This document shows positions 51,146-60,867 of a stretch of 64,000 nt of DNA, piece after piece (the stretch's first letter is position 1; each line of letters begins with the position of its first letter). The notes beneath the pieces were generated by a model. That model was not told the origin of the DNA. It searched no databases and saw only the letters and a list, made by a program, of their open reading frames with translations. Source of the DNA: Lichenicoccus sp965277665 (GTDB taxonomy: Bacteria; Pseudomonadota; Alphaproteobacteria; Acetobacterales; Acetobacteraceae); contig NZ_OZ255835.1 in NCBI RefSeq assembly GCF_965277665.1, positions 1,488,001 through 1,552,000 on the forward strand. The letters run 5' to 3'. Both the position numbers and the translations under genes were made by a program.

Positions 51146-52668
51146 GAAACCAAGGTGGTGGTCGTGTTGGGCCCGGTCAATCCAAGGGCATTCTCGGCGG
51201 CCCGCAGCAGCGCGCGCGCCTTCTGCCGTGTCTCCTCGTATTCCGCCGCCGGCACGCTGTCGGCCACCACGCCGCAGCCGGCCTGGACGTGCATGACGCC
51301 CTCGTGGAGCACCGCCATGCGCAGCCCGATGCAGGTGTCCATGGTGCCGTCGGCGCCGAAATAGCCGATGCAGCCGGCATACGGGCCACGCCGGGTCGGC
51401 TCCATCTCGTCGATGATCTGCATGGCGCGGATTTTCGGCGCCCCGGTCAGCGTGCCGGCCGGGAAGCCCGCGACCAGCGCGTCGAGTGCATCCAGCCCCG
51501 GCCTGAGCCGTCCCTGCACCGTCGAGGAGATGTGCATCACGTGCGAGAAGCGCTCGATGGCGAAGCTCTCGGTGACGCGCACGCTGCCGATCTCGGCGAC
51601 GCGCCCGACATCGTTGCGGCCGAGATCGAGCAGCATCAGGTGCTCGGCGCGCTCCTTGGGATCGGCCAGCAGCTCGGCGGCCAGGTCCCTGTCCTCCGTG
51701 GGTGTCGCGCCGCGCCCGCGGGTGCCGGCGAGCGGGCGGACCGTGACGGTATCGTCGCGCAGCCGGACCAGCACCTCGGGCGAACTGCCGACCAGGCTGA
51801 AGCCCTCCAGGTCCAGCAGGAACAGGAACGGCGACGGGTTGATGCGCCGCAGCGCCCGATACAGCGCGATCGCTGGGAGGGCGAACGACGCCGAGAAACG
51901 CTGGCTCGGCACCGCCTGGAACACGTCGCCGGCGGCGATGTACTCCTGGATGCGCCGCACGACATCCTCGAACGCGGCCCGGGTGAAGTTCGAGGAAGGC
52001 TCTGGTGCGACCGTCTCCTCGCCGGACACCGGCGGCCCCGCGTCAGAAGCCTGGGGCACCGGGAGCGCCAGTGCCACCCGGGCCCGTTCCAGCAGCGCCT
52101 CGCCCTGCGCGGGTGGCGCGCCATCGCGCAGCGGGGCGGCAAGCGTCAGCTCGTCGCGGACATTGTCGAAGATCGCGAACAGCGACGGCCGCAGCAGCAC
52201 CGCCTCCGGGAGGGCCAGATCGTCCGGGGGGGCGTCCGGCAGGTGCTCCATCTGGCGCACCATGTCGTAGCCGAGATAGCCGAACAGGCCGGCCGTCATC
52301 GGCGGCAGGCCCTCGGGCAGCGCCAGCCGGTTGCCGTCGATCAGGGCGCGCAGGCTCGCCAGCGGCGGCTCGCCGGTCTCCGCGAAGCCGCCCTCGCGCT
52401 GGGCAGAGCCGCCGCTGCCGCGCCGGATTGCCACGCGGCCCTGGTTGCAGCGCCAGACCACGTCCGGCAGCAGCCCGATCACCGAGTAGCGCCCGCGCGC
52501 CGCACCGCCCTCGATGCTCTCCAGCAGGAAGGCGTTGCGCCTGGCACCCGGGAGGCGGCCGGTGAGCTTGAGGAAGGCCGCCACCGGCGTCAGCAGGTCG
52601 GCGGGCTCGATGCTGAAGACGATCTGCGCCGGGGCCGTCCCGGTCGCACGCGTCGCCGGCCCGCTCAT
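51142..52668 (-). CDS. trpE: anthranilate synthase component I
   Basis: 508 residues. Makes anthranilate from chorismate. SGPATRATGT starts the protein; FFLLLD-type core motifs include LFGYLGYDMVRQMEHLPDAP, VGSSPEVLVRLRDDTVTVRP, AGTRGRGATPTEDRDLAAEL and GFPAGTLTGAPKIRAMQIID. Its start is the third of three ATGs spaced 14 nt apart (52696, 52682, 52668), the first two opening five-codon mini-ORFs after the ppiD stop. No Trp-rich leader or attenuator was seen. Confidence 0.96.
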   Translation of the reverse strand: MSGPATRATGTAPAQIVFSIEPADLLTPVAAFLKLTGRLPGARRNAFLLESIEGGAARGRYSVIGLLPDVVWRCNQGRVAIRRGSGGSAQREGGFAETGEPPLASLRALIDGNRLALPEGLPPMTAGLFGYLGYDMVRQMEHLPDAPPDDLALPEAVLLRPSLFAIFDNVRDELTLAAPLRDGAPPAQGEALLERARVALALPVPQASDAGPPVSGEETVAPEPSSNFTRAAFEDVVRRIQEYIAAGDVFQAVPSQRFSASFALPAIALYRALRRINPSPFLFLLDLEGFSLVGSSPEVLVRLRDDTVTVRPLAGTRGRGATPTEDRDLAAELLADPKERAEHLMLLDLGRNDVGRVAEIGSVRVTESFAIERFSHVMHISSTVQGRLRPGLDALDALVAGFPAGTLTGAPKIRAMQIIDEMEPTRRGPYAGCIGYFGADGTMDTCIGLRMAVLHEGVMHVQAGCGVVADSVPAAEYEETRQKARALLRAAENALGLTGPNTTTTLVS

Positions 52669-52696
52669 CGGGGCCGGCTCATCGGGGCCCGCTCAT
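52665..52696 (-). promoter_or_regulatory. two coupled five-codon mini-ORFs between ppiD and trpE
   Basis: The ppiD stop (TGA, 52698-52696) shares its A with ATG 52696. That ATG opens MSGPR-stop, ending 52679; its TGA overlaps ATG 52682, which opens MSRPR-stop, ending 52665; that TGA overlaps the trpE ATG 52668. The three starts sit in near-identical 14-bp units (GATGAGCGGGCCCC-like). A ribosome could be handed from ppiD to trpE through two very short frames. Translation of the mini-ORFs is inferred. Confidence 0.7.
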
Positions 52697-54591
52697 CAGG
52701 GACCGACCACGCTGCGGATCGCCTGGGCGTTCAAGCTGGGCTGCTTGCGGCTGCGCAGCAGAGTGGCATAGGTCACCTCGATATCGTTGGCGATCGAGCC
52801 GTCCAGGTTGGCCTGCAGCCGGTCATAGGCGAGGCGATTGCCGGACGGATCGGGATGCTGCTGCCCGGTGATGGTGGCGACCGTGAAGCCGTCCGGATCG
52901 CGCACCATCGTCGACTGCCCCACCGGCAGGCTGAAGACGATCTGCTGCAGCTGCGGCGAGATCCCCGCCGGCGGCCGGCCGCGTCCGAACGCCGGCTCAT
53001 GCACCAGGCCGGCCAGGGCGGGGAGCATCGCCAGCCCGCCCGCCTGGCGCGCCCGGGCGAACAGGCTGGCGGCCTGCTGCTCGGCCTCGCGCCGGCGCGC
53101 ATCCGCCAGCACCGCGTCACGCACCTTGTCCTGCGCCTGCGCGAACGGCAGCGCCGCCGCCGGCGTCACCTGTTCGACCGCCAGCGCGTATTCGGCATCG
53201 TCGGGTCCCTGCTTGAGTTCGGGCGGAGCCCCTGGCTTTTGGGCAAACGCGGCGGTGAGGATCGCCTGGCGCAAGGCGGCCGATCCCGGCAGCGGCGCCG
53301 GCGTGCCCGACCGGGTATTGCCCTGGGCGTCGAGCGTGCCCTCCGCCGCCACCGCGCCGAGATCGCCCGGGATCTGGTCGAGGCCCGCACCGCCGGCAAT
53401 CGCGTCCTGCAGCTTCTGCACCCGGTCGGCGAGCAGGTCGCGCACGCGGGCGGCGGCCAGCTGGTCGTGCAGCGTCTCGCGGCTGTCCTCGAAGCTGTGC
53501 GTCACCGCCGGGTCCACCTTGGTGACCTTGAGCAGCACCCAGCCGGTCTCGGTCTTCACCGGGCCCGCCACCTCGCCTGGCCTGGCCGCGAACGCGAGAC
53601 GCCCCATCTCCGGGGACGGGAAGGTGGCCAGCGCCGCGTCGTCGAGGGCGACCGGCACGCTGTCCGCGGCCGCCGCCTGCATCTGCGGCCAGCCGGCGCC
53701 GCCGCGCCAGAGCGTCGCCAGCGCCTGCCCGCGGGCTTCGGTCGGCGAGGTGATCACCTGCACGGACCGCTTCTCCGGCACCGAGCCGCTGTTGCCTTGC
53801 GCCTTGAACAGCGCGCGCTCGTCGGCCTCGGGGATGTCGATCGAACGGGCCAGGGTCTGCGGCGACAGCAGCACCAGCTTGATGCGGCGATATTCCGGCG
53901 CCCGGAGCTGTTGCGGATGGTTGTCATAGTAGCGGGCAAGCGTGGCCTGGTCGGGGGCGGCCGGCGCCGGCTGGGCCACGAACGGGAACGTCACCAGATC
54001 GACGGTACGGGTCTGTGCCGCGAACGCGTAGGCGTGCCGGACCAGCACCGCGGGCGCCCGGGCACCCACGCGCAGCGGCTCGACCAGGGCGTTCGCCGTG
54101 AGGTCGTCGCGGAAGATCGACAGCACCCGTGCCTCGGTCAGGCGGTTCTGCTGCAGCCAGGCGTTGAAGTGGCCGCGGTCGAAGCGCCCGTCGCGGCCCT
54201 TGAACAGCGGCAGCTCGAAGATGGTCTGGCGCAGCACGTCGTCCGGCACGACGATGCCGAGCCGGGTCGCCTCGCGCAGCGCCTCGGCGCGCGACACCAG
54301 CCCCTGCAGCACCTGCATCGCGATCTGCGCCCGCTCCGGACCCGGCAGTTGCGCGGCATCGGCCCCGGTCTGCTGCGCCACCTGGTCGAGCTGGGCATGG
54401 AAGGCGTTGTTGAAGTCGTCGATGCCGATCTTGCGGTCGCCGACGGCGGCCACCGTCGCGGCGTCGGGCGCGCCGCCGAGCTTGGTGAAGAAGTCGCCGA
54501 CGCCCCAGAGCACGAAGGCCGCGAAGATCAGCACGGCGAACACGCGTCCGGCCCAGGAATCCACGAAGAGATGTCTGAAATAGGTGATCAT
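52696..54591 (-). CDS. ppiD: PpiD-like membrane-anchored peptidyl-prolyl isomerase/chaperone
   Basis: 631 residues. N-terminal membrane helix (WAGRVFAVLIFAAFVLWGVG), SurA_N-like helical region, then parvulin-type PPIase domain(s) in the middle and a SurA-like C-terminal helical part. It helps fold proteins leaving SecYEG in the periplasm. The gene lies directly upstream of trpE in this operon, as seen in related alphaproteobacteria. ATG 54591 was chosen; a longer frame to 54813 precedes the membrane helix and is unlikely. The 178-base gap to tpiA holds divergent promoters. Confidence 0.9.
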   Translation of the reverse strand: MITYFRHLFVDSWAGRVFAVLIFAAFVLWGVGDFFTKLGGAPDAATVAAVGDRKIGIDDFNNAFHAQLDQVAQQTGADAAQLPGPERAQIAMQVLQGLVSRAEALREATRLGIVVPDDVLRQTIFELPLFKGRDGRFDRGHFNAWLQQNRLTEARVLSIFRDDLTANALVEPLRVGARAPAVLVRHAYAFAAQTRTVDLVTFPFVAQPAPAAPDQATLARYYDNHPQQLRAPEYRRIKLVLLSPQTLARSIDIPEADERALFKAQGNSGSVPEKRSVQVITSPTEARGQALATLWRGGAGWPQMQAAAADSVPVALDDAALATFPSPEMGRLAFAARPGEVAGPVKTETGWVLLKVTKVDPAVTHSFEDSRETLHDQLAAARVRDLLADRVQKLQDAIAGGAGLDQIPGDLGAVAAEGTLDAQGNTRSGTPAPLPGSAALRQAILTAAFAQKPGAPPELKQGPDDAEYALAVEQVTPAAALPFAQAQDKVRDAVLADARRREAEQQAASLFARARQAGGLAMLPALAGLVHEPAFGRGRPPAGISPQLQQIVFSLPVGQSTMVRDPDGFTVATITGQQHPDPSGNRLAYDRLQANLDGSIANDIEVTYATLLRSRKQPSLNAQAIRSVVGP

Positions 54592-54769
54592 GCGGGATCC
54601 GGCAGCCGGCGTTCGGAGGTCAGCAGGGGGCGCACCATAGGGAGGGCGCCCGAGATTGACCAGCCGCACTCCCGCATGGTCTATGCCCGCTTCTCGAGGA
54701 CATGTGGGGTGCCTTCCTGCGCCAGCGGAAGCGCGCTCCCCGCCTCTCGATCGTCGCGGGAACTGCTCG

Positions 54770-55543
54770 ATGCGCCAGGTGATTGCCGGGAACTGGAAGA
54801 TGAACGGCCTCACCGCCGACGCGCAAGCGCTGGCGCAGGCACTGCGCGCAGGCGTGGAACATGCGCCGACACAAGCCGAGGTGCTGGTGTTCCCGCCCTA
54901 CACCCAGATCGCGACCGTCGCCCGCATCCTGGCCGGCAGCGGCGTCGGCTGGGGTGGCCAGGACTGCCACATGGCAGAAAACGGCCCCCATACCGGCGAC
55001 ATCTCGCCCGACATGCTGCGCGACCTCGGCGCCACGCACGTCATCCTCGGCCATTCCGAGCGCCGGCGCGACCATAACGAGCTCGACGAGACCGTGCGCG
55101 AGAAGACCGTGGAAGCCCTGCGCGCCGGCCTGATCCCGATCGTCTGCGTCGGCGAAAGCGAGGAACAGCGAGCCGGCAGCCAGCAGGAGGACACGGTCGG
55201 CTGGCAGATCAAGGGCAGCCTGCCGGACGGCTTCGGCGGCGCCGACGGCAGTGGCGGCCTGGTTGCCTACGAGCCGGTCTGGGCGATCGGCACCGGGCGT
55301 GTGGCCACCGTCGAGGACATCGCCGCCATGCACGCCTTCGTGCGCGGCGAGCTGGTCCGGCAGATGGGCGAGACCGCCGGACGTGGCATACGCATCCTGT
55401 ATGGCGGCTCGGTGAACGCCGCCAACGCGGCGAGCGTGCTGGCGGTGCCGGAGGTGGCCGGCGCGCTGGTCGGCGGCGCCAGCCTCAAGGCGACCGACTT
55501 CCTGACCATCATCGCCGCCACGACGGGCCTGCCCGCCGCGTGA
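54770..55543 (+). CDS. tpiA: triosephosphate isomerase
   Basis: 257 residues. Interconverts DHAP and glyceraldehyde-3-P. Catalytic Lys in GNWKMNG (residues 7-13), His in ILGHSERRRDHNE, Glu in VAYEPVWAIGTG, and phosphate-binding YGGSVNAANA are all present. The stop is overlapped by an ATG (TGATG) that opens a mini-ORF leading to secG. Confidence 0.97.
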   Translation: MRQVIAGNWKMNGLTADAQALAQALRAGVEHAPTQAEVLVFPPYTQIATVARILAGSGVGWGGQDCHMAENGPHTGDISPDMLRDLGATHVILGHSERRRDHNELDETVREKTVEALRAGLIPIVCVGESEEQRAGSQQEDTVGWQIKGSLPDGFGGADGSGGLVAYEPVWAIGTGRVATVEDIAAMHAFVRGELVRQMGETAGRGIRILYGGSVNAANAASVLAVPEVAGALVGGASLKATDFLTIIAATTGLPAA

Positions 55544-55563
55544 TGCATACCGGATCGCCATGA
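55543..55563 (+). promoter_or_regulatory. coupled six-codon mini-ORF between tpiA and secG
   Basis: ATG 55543 overlaps the tpiA stop (TGATG) and opens MHTGSP-stop; its TGA (55561-55563) overlaps the secG ATG 55560 as ATGA. The period is 17 nt, again 2 modulo 3. There is no strong ribosome site for secG, so coupling is plausible. Confidence 0.55.
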
Positions 55564-55907
55564 CCAGCTTCCTGCTCATCCTGCACCTGCTCGTGACCCT
55601 GGCCCTGATCGGCACCGTGCTGATCCAGCGCAGCGAGGGCGGCGGCCTGGGCATCGGCTCGACCCAGGGCATGGGCTCGTTCATGTCCGGGCGCGGCACC
55701 GCCAACCTGCTGACCCGCACCACCTCGGTGCTGGCCGCGATCTTCATGGTGCTGTCCCTCACCCTCGCCGTGCTCAACCGCGGCACCGCCGGCGTCGGCC
55801 GCGACATCCTGGCCCAACCGCCGGCGGCGACCACGCACGCGCCCGTGCCGGTGTCGAAGCCGGTGCTGCCGCCGAAGCCGACCGGCCCTATGGTGCCCAC
55901 GCACTGA
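55560..55907 (+). CDS. secG: protein-export membrane protein SecG
   Basis: 115 residues. Two membrane helices (FLLILHLLVTLALIGTVLIQ and LLTRTTSVLAAIFMVLSLTL) flank the conserved SEGGGLGIGSTQGMGSFMSG loop; the tail is Pro-rich. It stimulates SecYEG translocation. It is read from the mini-ORF junction after tpiA. Confidence 0.95.
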   Translation: MTSFLLILHLLVTLALIGTVLIQRSEGGGLGIGSTQGMGSFMSGRGTANLLTRTTSVLAAIFMVLSLTLAVLNRGTAGVGRDILAQPPAATTHAPVPVSKPVLPPKPTGPMVPTH

Positions 55908-55911
55908 CACG

Positions 55912-57249
55912 ATGACGAAAGCCGGCCGGAGCGGTCCGGACTACGACGCCGTCATTATCGGTGCGGGGGCTGCAGGACTTGCCGCGAGCGCCGTGCTGCA
56001 CGCGGCCGGCTGCCGCAGCCTGCTGCTCGAAGCCGACTGCCGCATCGGTGGCCGCGCCCACACACTGCACCCTGCGATCCTGGGCGGCGCGCGCTTCGAT
56101 GCCGGCGCCACCTGGCTGCACCAGACCGACCGCAACCCGCTGGTCTGCCTCGCGCGTGCGCGCGGCATCGCGCTGCGGCCGGCCTTCCGCGGCGGCCGGC
56201 GGCTGCTGGTCGAGGGTCGCCGCGCGACGGGCGCCGAGGCGGCCGCCTATGACGCGTCGCGCGCGGCCTGGGAACGGCTGGTGACGGCGCGCGCCGACGG
56301 CCCCGACTGCTCGCTGGCCGAGGCCGGAACGGCCCGCGCCGACGACCCGTGGACCGCCAGCATCGAGAACTGGGATGGCGCGATCATCGCCGCCGCCGAC
56401 GCCACCGACCTCGGCCTGCATGACTGGCGCCGCAACCTGCTCGACGACAACAATCTCAGCCCGCCCGACGGTGTCGGCACGCTGCTCGCGACCCTGCTCG
56501 GGCCGCTGGTCGGCCCGGCGCGGCTGAATGCCGGCGTCGAACGCATCGCCTGGCATGACGGCGAGCCCTGCGTCGTGCAGACCGGCGGGGGCACCGTCAC
56601 GGCGCGCGCGGTGATCGTCACCGTGTCCACCGGGGTGTTGCGGGCGCACCGCATCGCCTTCGAGCCGGCATTGCCGCAAACGACCGCCGAGGCTCTCGAC
56701 GGCTTGCCGATGGGGCTGCTCAGCAAGCTGGCCATCCCGGTGCCCGACCCGGTGCCCGGCCTCGACGACGAGACCCTCATCGAGCGGCGGGTGCCGCGAC
56801 GCGGGGCGCCTGGCATGCTCGTCTCGGTGCGGCCGCACGGCCATTGCTATGCCTCCGGCTTCTTCGGCGGCAGGCACGCCTGGTCGCGGGCGGGACAGCC
56901 GGACGCGGCGCTCGATGAAGCGAGAACGATCCTGTGCGAAGCGGAACCCGGTGCCGTGACCGGAGCCGGCGGATATGTCACCGCGTGGGGCACCGATCCG
57001 CTGTTCAGGGGCGCTTATTCCTATTGCCGCCCCGGACGCGCCGCATCGCGCGAGATGCTGGGTCGGCCGCTCGGCGGCGGCCGGCTGCTGTTCGCCGGCG
57101 AGGCCTGCCGCACCGATGGTCTCGCCGGCACCGTCGGCGGCGCGCTGTTCGATGGCGAGCGCGCCGCGCAGGCGGTGCTGCGCTGCATCATGAAGTTGGA
57201 TTCCGTCCCCTCCCTGGCGTCGGCCGCCGAGCCGAGGGTTCACGGCTGA
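55912..57249 (+). CDS. FAD-dependent flavin amine oxidase-like oxidoreductase
   Basis: 445 residues. N-terminal FAD dinucleotide fold DAVIIGAGAAGLAASAVLHA and the GG motif RIGGRAHTL, the mid-protein GARFDAGATWLH, and the C-terminal RLLFAGEACRTDGLAGTVGG match monoamine/polyamine oxidases. No signal peptide. Substrate unknown. It sits 4 bases after secG and just before pyrG, splitting a gene order (secG-pyrG-kdsA) that is usually uninterrupted, so it may be a later insertion. Confidence 0.87.
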   Translation: MTKAGRSGPDYDAVIIGAGAAGLAASAVLHAAGCRSLLLEADCRIGGRAHTLHPAILGGARFDAGATWLHQTDRNPLVCLARARGIALRPAFRGGRRLLVEGRRATGAEAAAYDASRAAWERLVTARADGPDCSLAEAGTARADDPWTASIENWDGAIIAAADATDLGLHDWRRNLLDDNNLSPPDGVGTLLATLLGPLVGPARLNAGVERIAWHDGEPCVVQTGGGTVTARAVIVTVSTGVLRAHRIAFEPALPQTTAEALDGLPMGLLSKLAIPVPDPVPGLDDETLIERRVPRRGAPGMLVSVRPHGHCYASGFFGGRHAWSRAGQPDAALDEARTILCEAEPGAVTGAGGYVTAWGTDPLFRGAYSYCRPGRAASREMLGRPLGGGRLLFAGEACRTDGLAGTVGGALFDGERAAQAVLRCIMKLDSVPSLASAAEPRVHG

Positions 57250-57275
57250 TCCGCCGCGGTGTAGGACGAACGCCC

Positions 57276-58900
<1,625 letters not shown>

Positions 58901-58904
<4 letters not shown>

Positions 58905-58932
58905 GACAACTGGTATGAAGGCGCTGGCATGA
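58901..58932 (+). promoter_or_regulatory. two coupled five-codon mini-ORFs between pyrG and kdsA
   Basis: ATG 58901 overlaps the pyrG stop and opens MRQLV-stop, ending 58918; that TGA overlaps ATG 58915, which opens MKALA-stop, ending 58932; that TGA overlaps the kdsA ATG 58929. Exact 14-nt period, with units sharing ATGA and CTGG. AGGAAGG precedes the first start and GAAGG the last. Same architecture as ppiD-trpE on the other strand. Confidence 0.7.
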
Positions 58933-59747
58933 GCTCGGTGCAGATCGGCGAGCTGGTGGTCGGCAACGACCGGCCGTTCACGCTGATCTCGGGTCCCTGC
59001 CAGATCGAGAGCGCCGCGCATGCCTTCGAGATGGCGGGTGCCCTGCACGCGATCTGCACCCGCCTCGGCATCGGCCTGATCTACAAGAGCAGCTTCGACA
59101 AGGCGAACCGCACCAGCCTGGGAGCGGCGCGTGGTGTCGGCATGCAGGCCGGGCTGCAGATCCTGGCGGATGTGCGAAGCCGCTACGGGGTGCCGGTGCT
59201 GACCGACGTGCATGCCGCCGAGCAGTGCCGGACCGTGGCACGGGCGGTCGACGTGCTGCAGATCCCGGCCTTCCTGTGCCGGCAGACCGACCTGCTGATT
59301 GCGGCAGGGGAAACCGGGGCCGCGGTCAACGTCAAGAAGGGCCAGTTCCTGGCACCGTGGGACATGGCCAACGTCGCCGCCAAGATCGCCTCGACCGGGA
59401 ATACGCGCATCCTGCTCACCGAGCGCGGCACCTCGTTCGGCTACAACACGCTGGTCAACGACATGCGCGGCCTGCCGATCATGGCGCAGACGGGCTATCC
59501 GGTGGTGTTCGACGCCACCCATTCGGTGCAGCAGCCCTCAGCACTCGGCGGCGCCTCGGGGGGCCAGCGCGACTTCGCCCCGGTGCTGGCGCGCGCCGCG
59601 ATTGCGGTCGGGGTCGCGGCGGTGTTCATCGAAACCCACCAGGACCCCGACTTTGCCCCGAGCGACGGACCGACGATGATCCCGCTCGAGAGCATGGCGT
59701 CGGTGCTGGAGCGGCTGCTGGCGTTCGACCGTGTCGCCAAGGGCTGA
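58929..59747 (+). CDS. kdsA: 3-deoxy-8-phosphooctulonate synthase
   Basis: 272 residues. Condenses PEP and arabinose-5-P to Kdo-8-P for lipopolysaccharide. ISGPCQIESAAHAFEMAGAL, YKSSFDKANRTSLGAARGVG, AVNVKKGQFLAPWDMANVAA and FDATHSVQQPSALGGASGGQ are family motifs. Its start is the last of the 14-nt ATGA relay after pyrG. Confidence 0.97.
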   Translation: MSSVQIGELVVGNDRPFTLISGPCQIESAAHAFEMAGALHAICTRLGIGLIYKSSFDKANRTSLGAARGVGMQAGLQILADVRSRYGVPVLTDVHAAEQCRTVARAVDVLQIPAFLCRQTDLLIAAGETGAAVNVKKGQFLAPWDMANVAAKIASTGNTRILLTERGTSFGYNTLVNDMRGLPIMAQTGYPVVFDATHSVQQPSALGGASGGQRDFAPVLARAAIAVGVAAVFIETHQDPDFAPSDGPTMIPLESMASVLERLLAFDRVAKG

Positions 59748-59802
59748 AGCGTCACGTCCATCAATTAACGATCAGGCAAACAACGATCAGGGAGACACGG
59801 CG

Positions 59803-60261
59803 ATGAGTGGAGTTTTCGGTAGCCTGCTGGGCCAGCTGGGCGGCATGCTCGGCGGCAATGCGAACGCGCACGAGGCCGCGCAATCGGGCGCCGGTGGCCT
59901 GCTTTCGACGGTGATCAACGAGGCCGGTGGTCCGGCGGGCATCCTCGCCAAGTTCCAGCAGTCCGGCCTGGGTGCGCAGGCCGAGAGCTGGGTCGGCAGC
60001 GGCCACAACCTGCCGATCTCGGCGGAGCAGATCTCCCAGGTGTTCCCTCCCCAGCAGCTCGATGCCTGGGCGCAGCAGCACGGACTGCCGGCGGGCATGG
60101 CCTCGCAGGTGCTCGCACACTTCCTGCCGCATGCGGTGGATGCCACCACGCCGCAGGGCACGGTGCCGCCCCAGGGAGCGCCCGGGAGCGCTTCCGGGGC
60201 CGATGCCGGCAGTTTCGATTTCGGCAGCCTGATCGGGCGGCTCGGCGGCCTGAACAAGTAA
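59803..60261 (+). CDS. YidB-like DUF937 protein
   Basis: 152 residues. SGVFGSLLGQLGGMLGG, GGPAGILAKFQQSGLGAQAE, SWVGSG and ISAEQISQVFPPQQLDAWAQ are the YidB/DUF937 pattern; function unknown. The C-terminus is Gly/Ala-rich. The start has GGGAG upstream. Just before it, AACGATCAGG occurs twice (about 59766 and 59782). It follows kdsA by 55 bases. Confidence 0.85.
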   Translation: MSGVFGSLLGQLGGMLGGNANAHEAAQSGAGGLLSTVINEAGGPAGILAKFQQSGLGAQAESWVGSGHNLPISAEQISQVFPPQQLDAWAQQHGLPAGMASQVLAHFLPHAVDATTPQGTVPPQGAPGSASGADAGSFDFGSLIGRLGGLNK

Positions 60262-60301
60262 ACCGCCTTCCGGGGGCAGCCCCTTGCAAAGGACCCATAC
60301 C

Positions 60302-60763
60302 ATGCGCGCTCATGCTTCAGGCCTGCTCCTCGGAGGCGCCCTGGCGTTTTCGGGCTTCGCCGCGACATCGGCGCACGCGCTGAGCACCAAGGAATGCAGT
60401 GCCAAGTATCAGGCGGCGAAGGCCGCCGGCACCCTGAACGGCGAGACCTGGAAGACCTACCGCGTCAAGGAGTGCGGCGCGGTCGCGTCCGCCGGGGCCA
60501 CTCCGGCCGCGACCGCCGATACCGTAGCGCCGGCCCTGAAATCCGGCGCCGGCGGCGCCGCGCCGGCCGCGGCGACCGGGCCGCTGACCTTCCCGAGCGC
60601 CGTCGATGCGAAATACGCCAAGGAGACCGCCGGCAAGGCGCGCATGCATACCTGTCTCGACCAGTATCATGCCAACAAGGCCGGCACCGGCAATGGCGGG
60701 CTGAAGTGGATCCAGAAGGGCGGCGGCTACTACAGTGCCTGCTCGAAGAAGCTGAAGGGCTGA
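60302..60763 (+). CDS. exported cysteine-pair protein of unknown function
   Basis: 153 residues. Signal peptide GLLLGGALAFSGFAATSAHA, then ALSTKECSAKYQAAKAAGTL and NGETWKTYRVKECG with a Cys pair, a low-complexity linker, and a second Cys pair in RMHTCLDQYHANKAGTGNGG..YSACSKKLKG. The two halves look like a duplicated small domain, reminiscent of PsiF-type repeats. It is a likely periplasmic protein; no function can be given. Confidence 0.8.
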   Translation: MRAHASGLLLGGALAFSGFAATSAHALSTKECSAKYQAAKAAGTLNGETWKTYRVKECGAVASAGATPAATADTVAPALKSGAGGAAPAAATGPLTFPSAVDAKYAKETAGKARMHTCLDQYHANKAGTGNGGLKWIQKGGGYYSACSKKLKG

Positions 60764-60867
60764 CCGGCCGGGCCGCCCCGCGCGCGGGGCGGGCCGGCAT
60801 GATGACTGTGCCCGAAACGGAGCGGATCGCGTCGGAGACCAGGGGAGAGTACTGTGTCGATCAGAAA

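Noticed and set aside
51142..52698. Trp attenuator leader before trpE
   Set aside because: The mini-ORFs encode MSGPR and MSRPR without Trp, and no terminator/antiterminator pair is visible.
51289..55077. A 1262-codon plus-strand open frame across trpE and ppiD
   Set aside because: It is a shadow of two well-supported minus-strand genes and even runs into tpiA in another frame.
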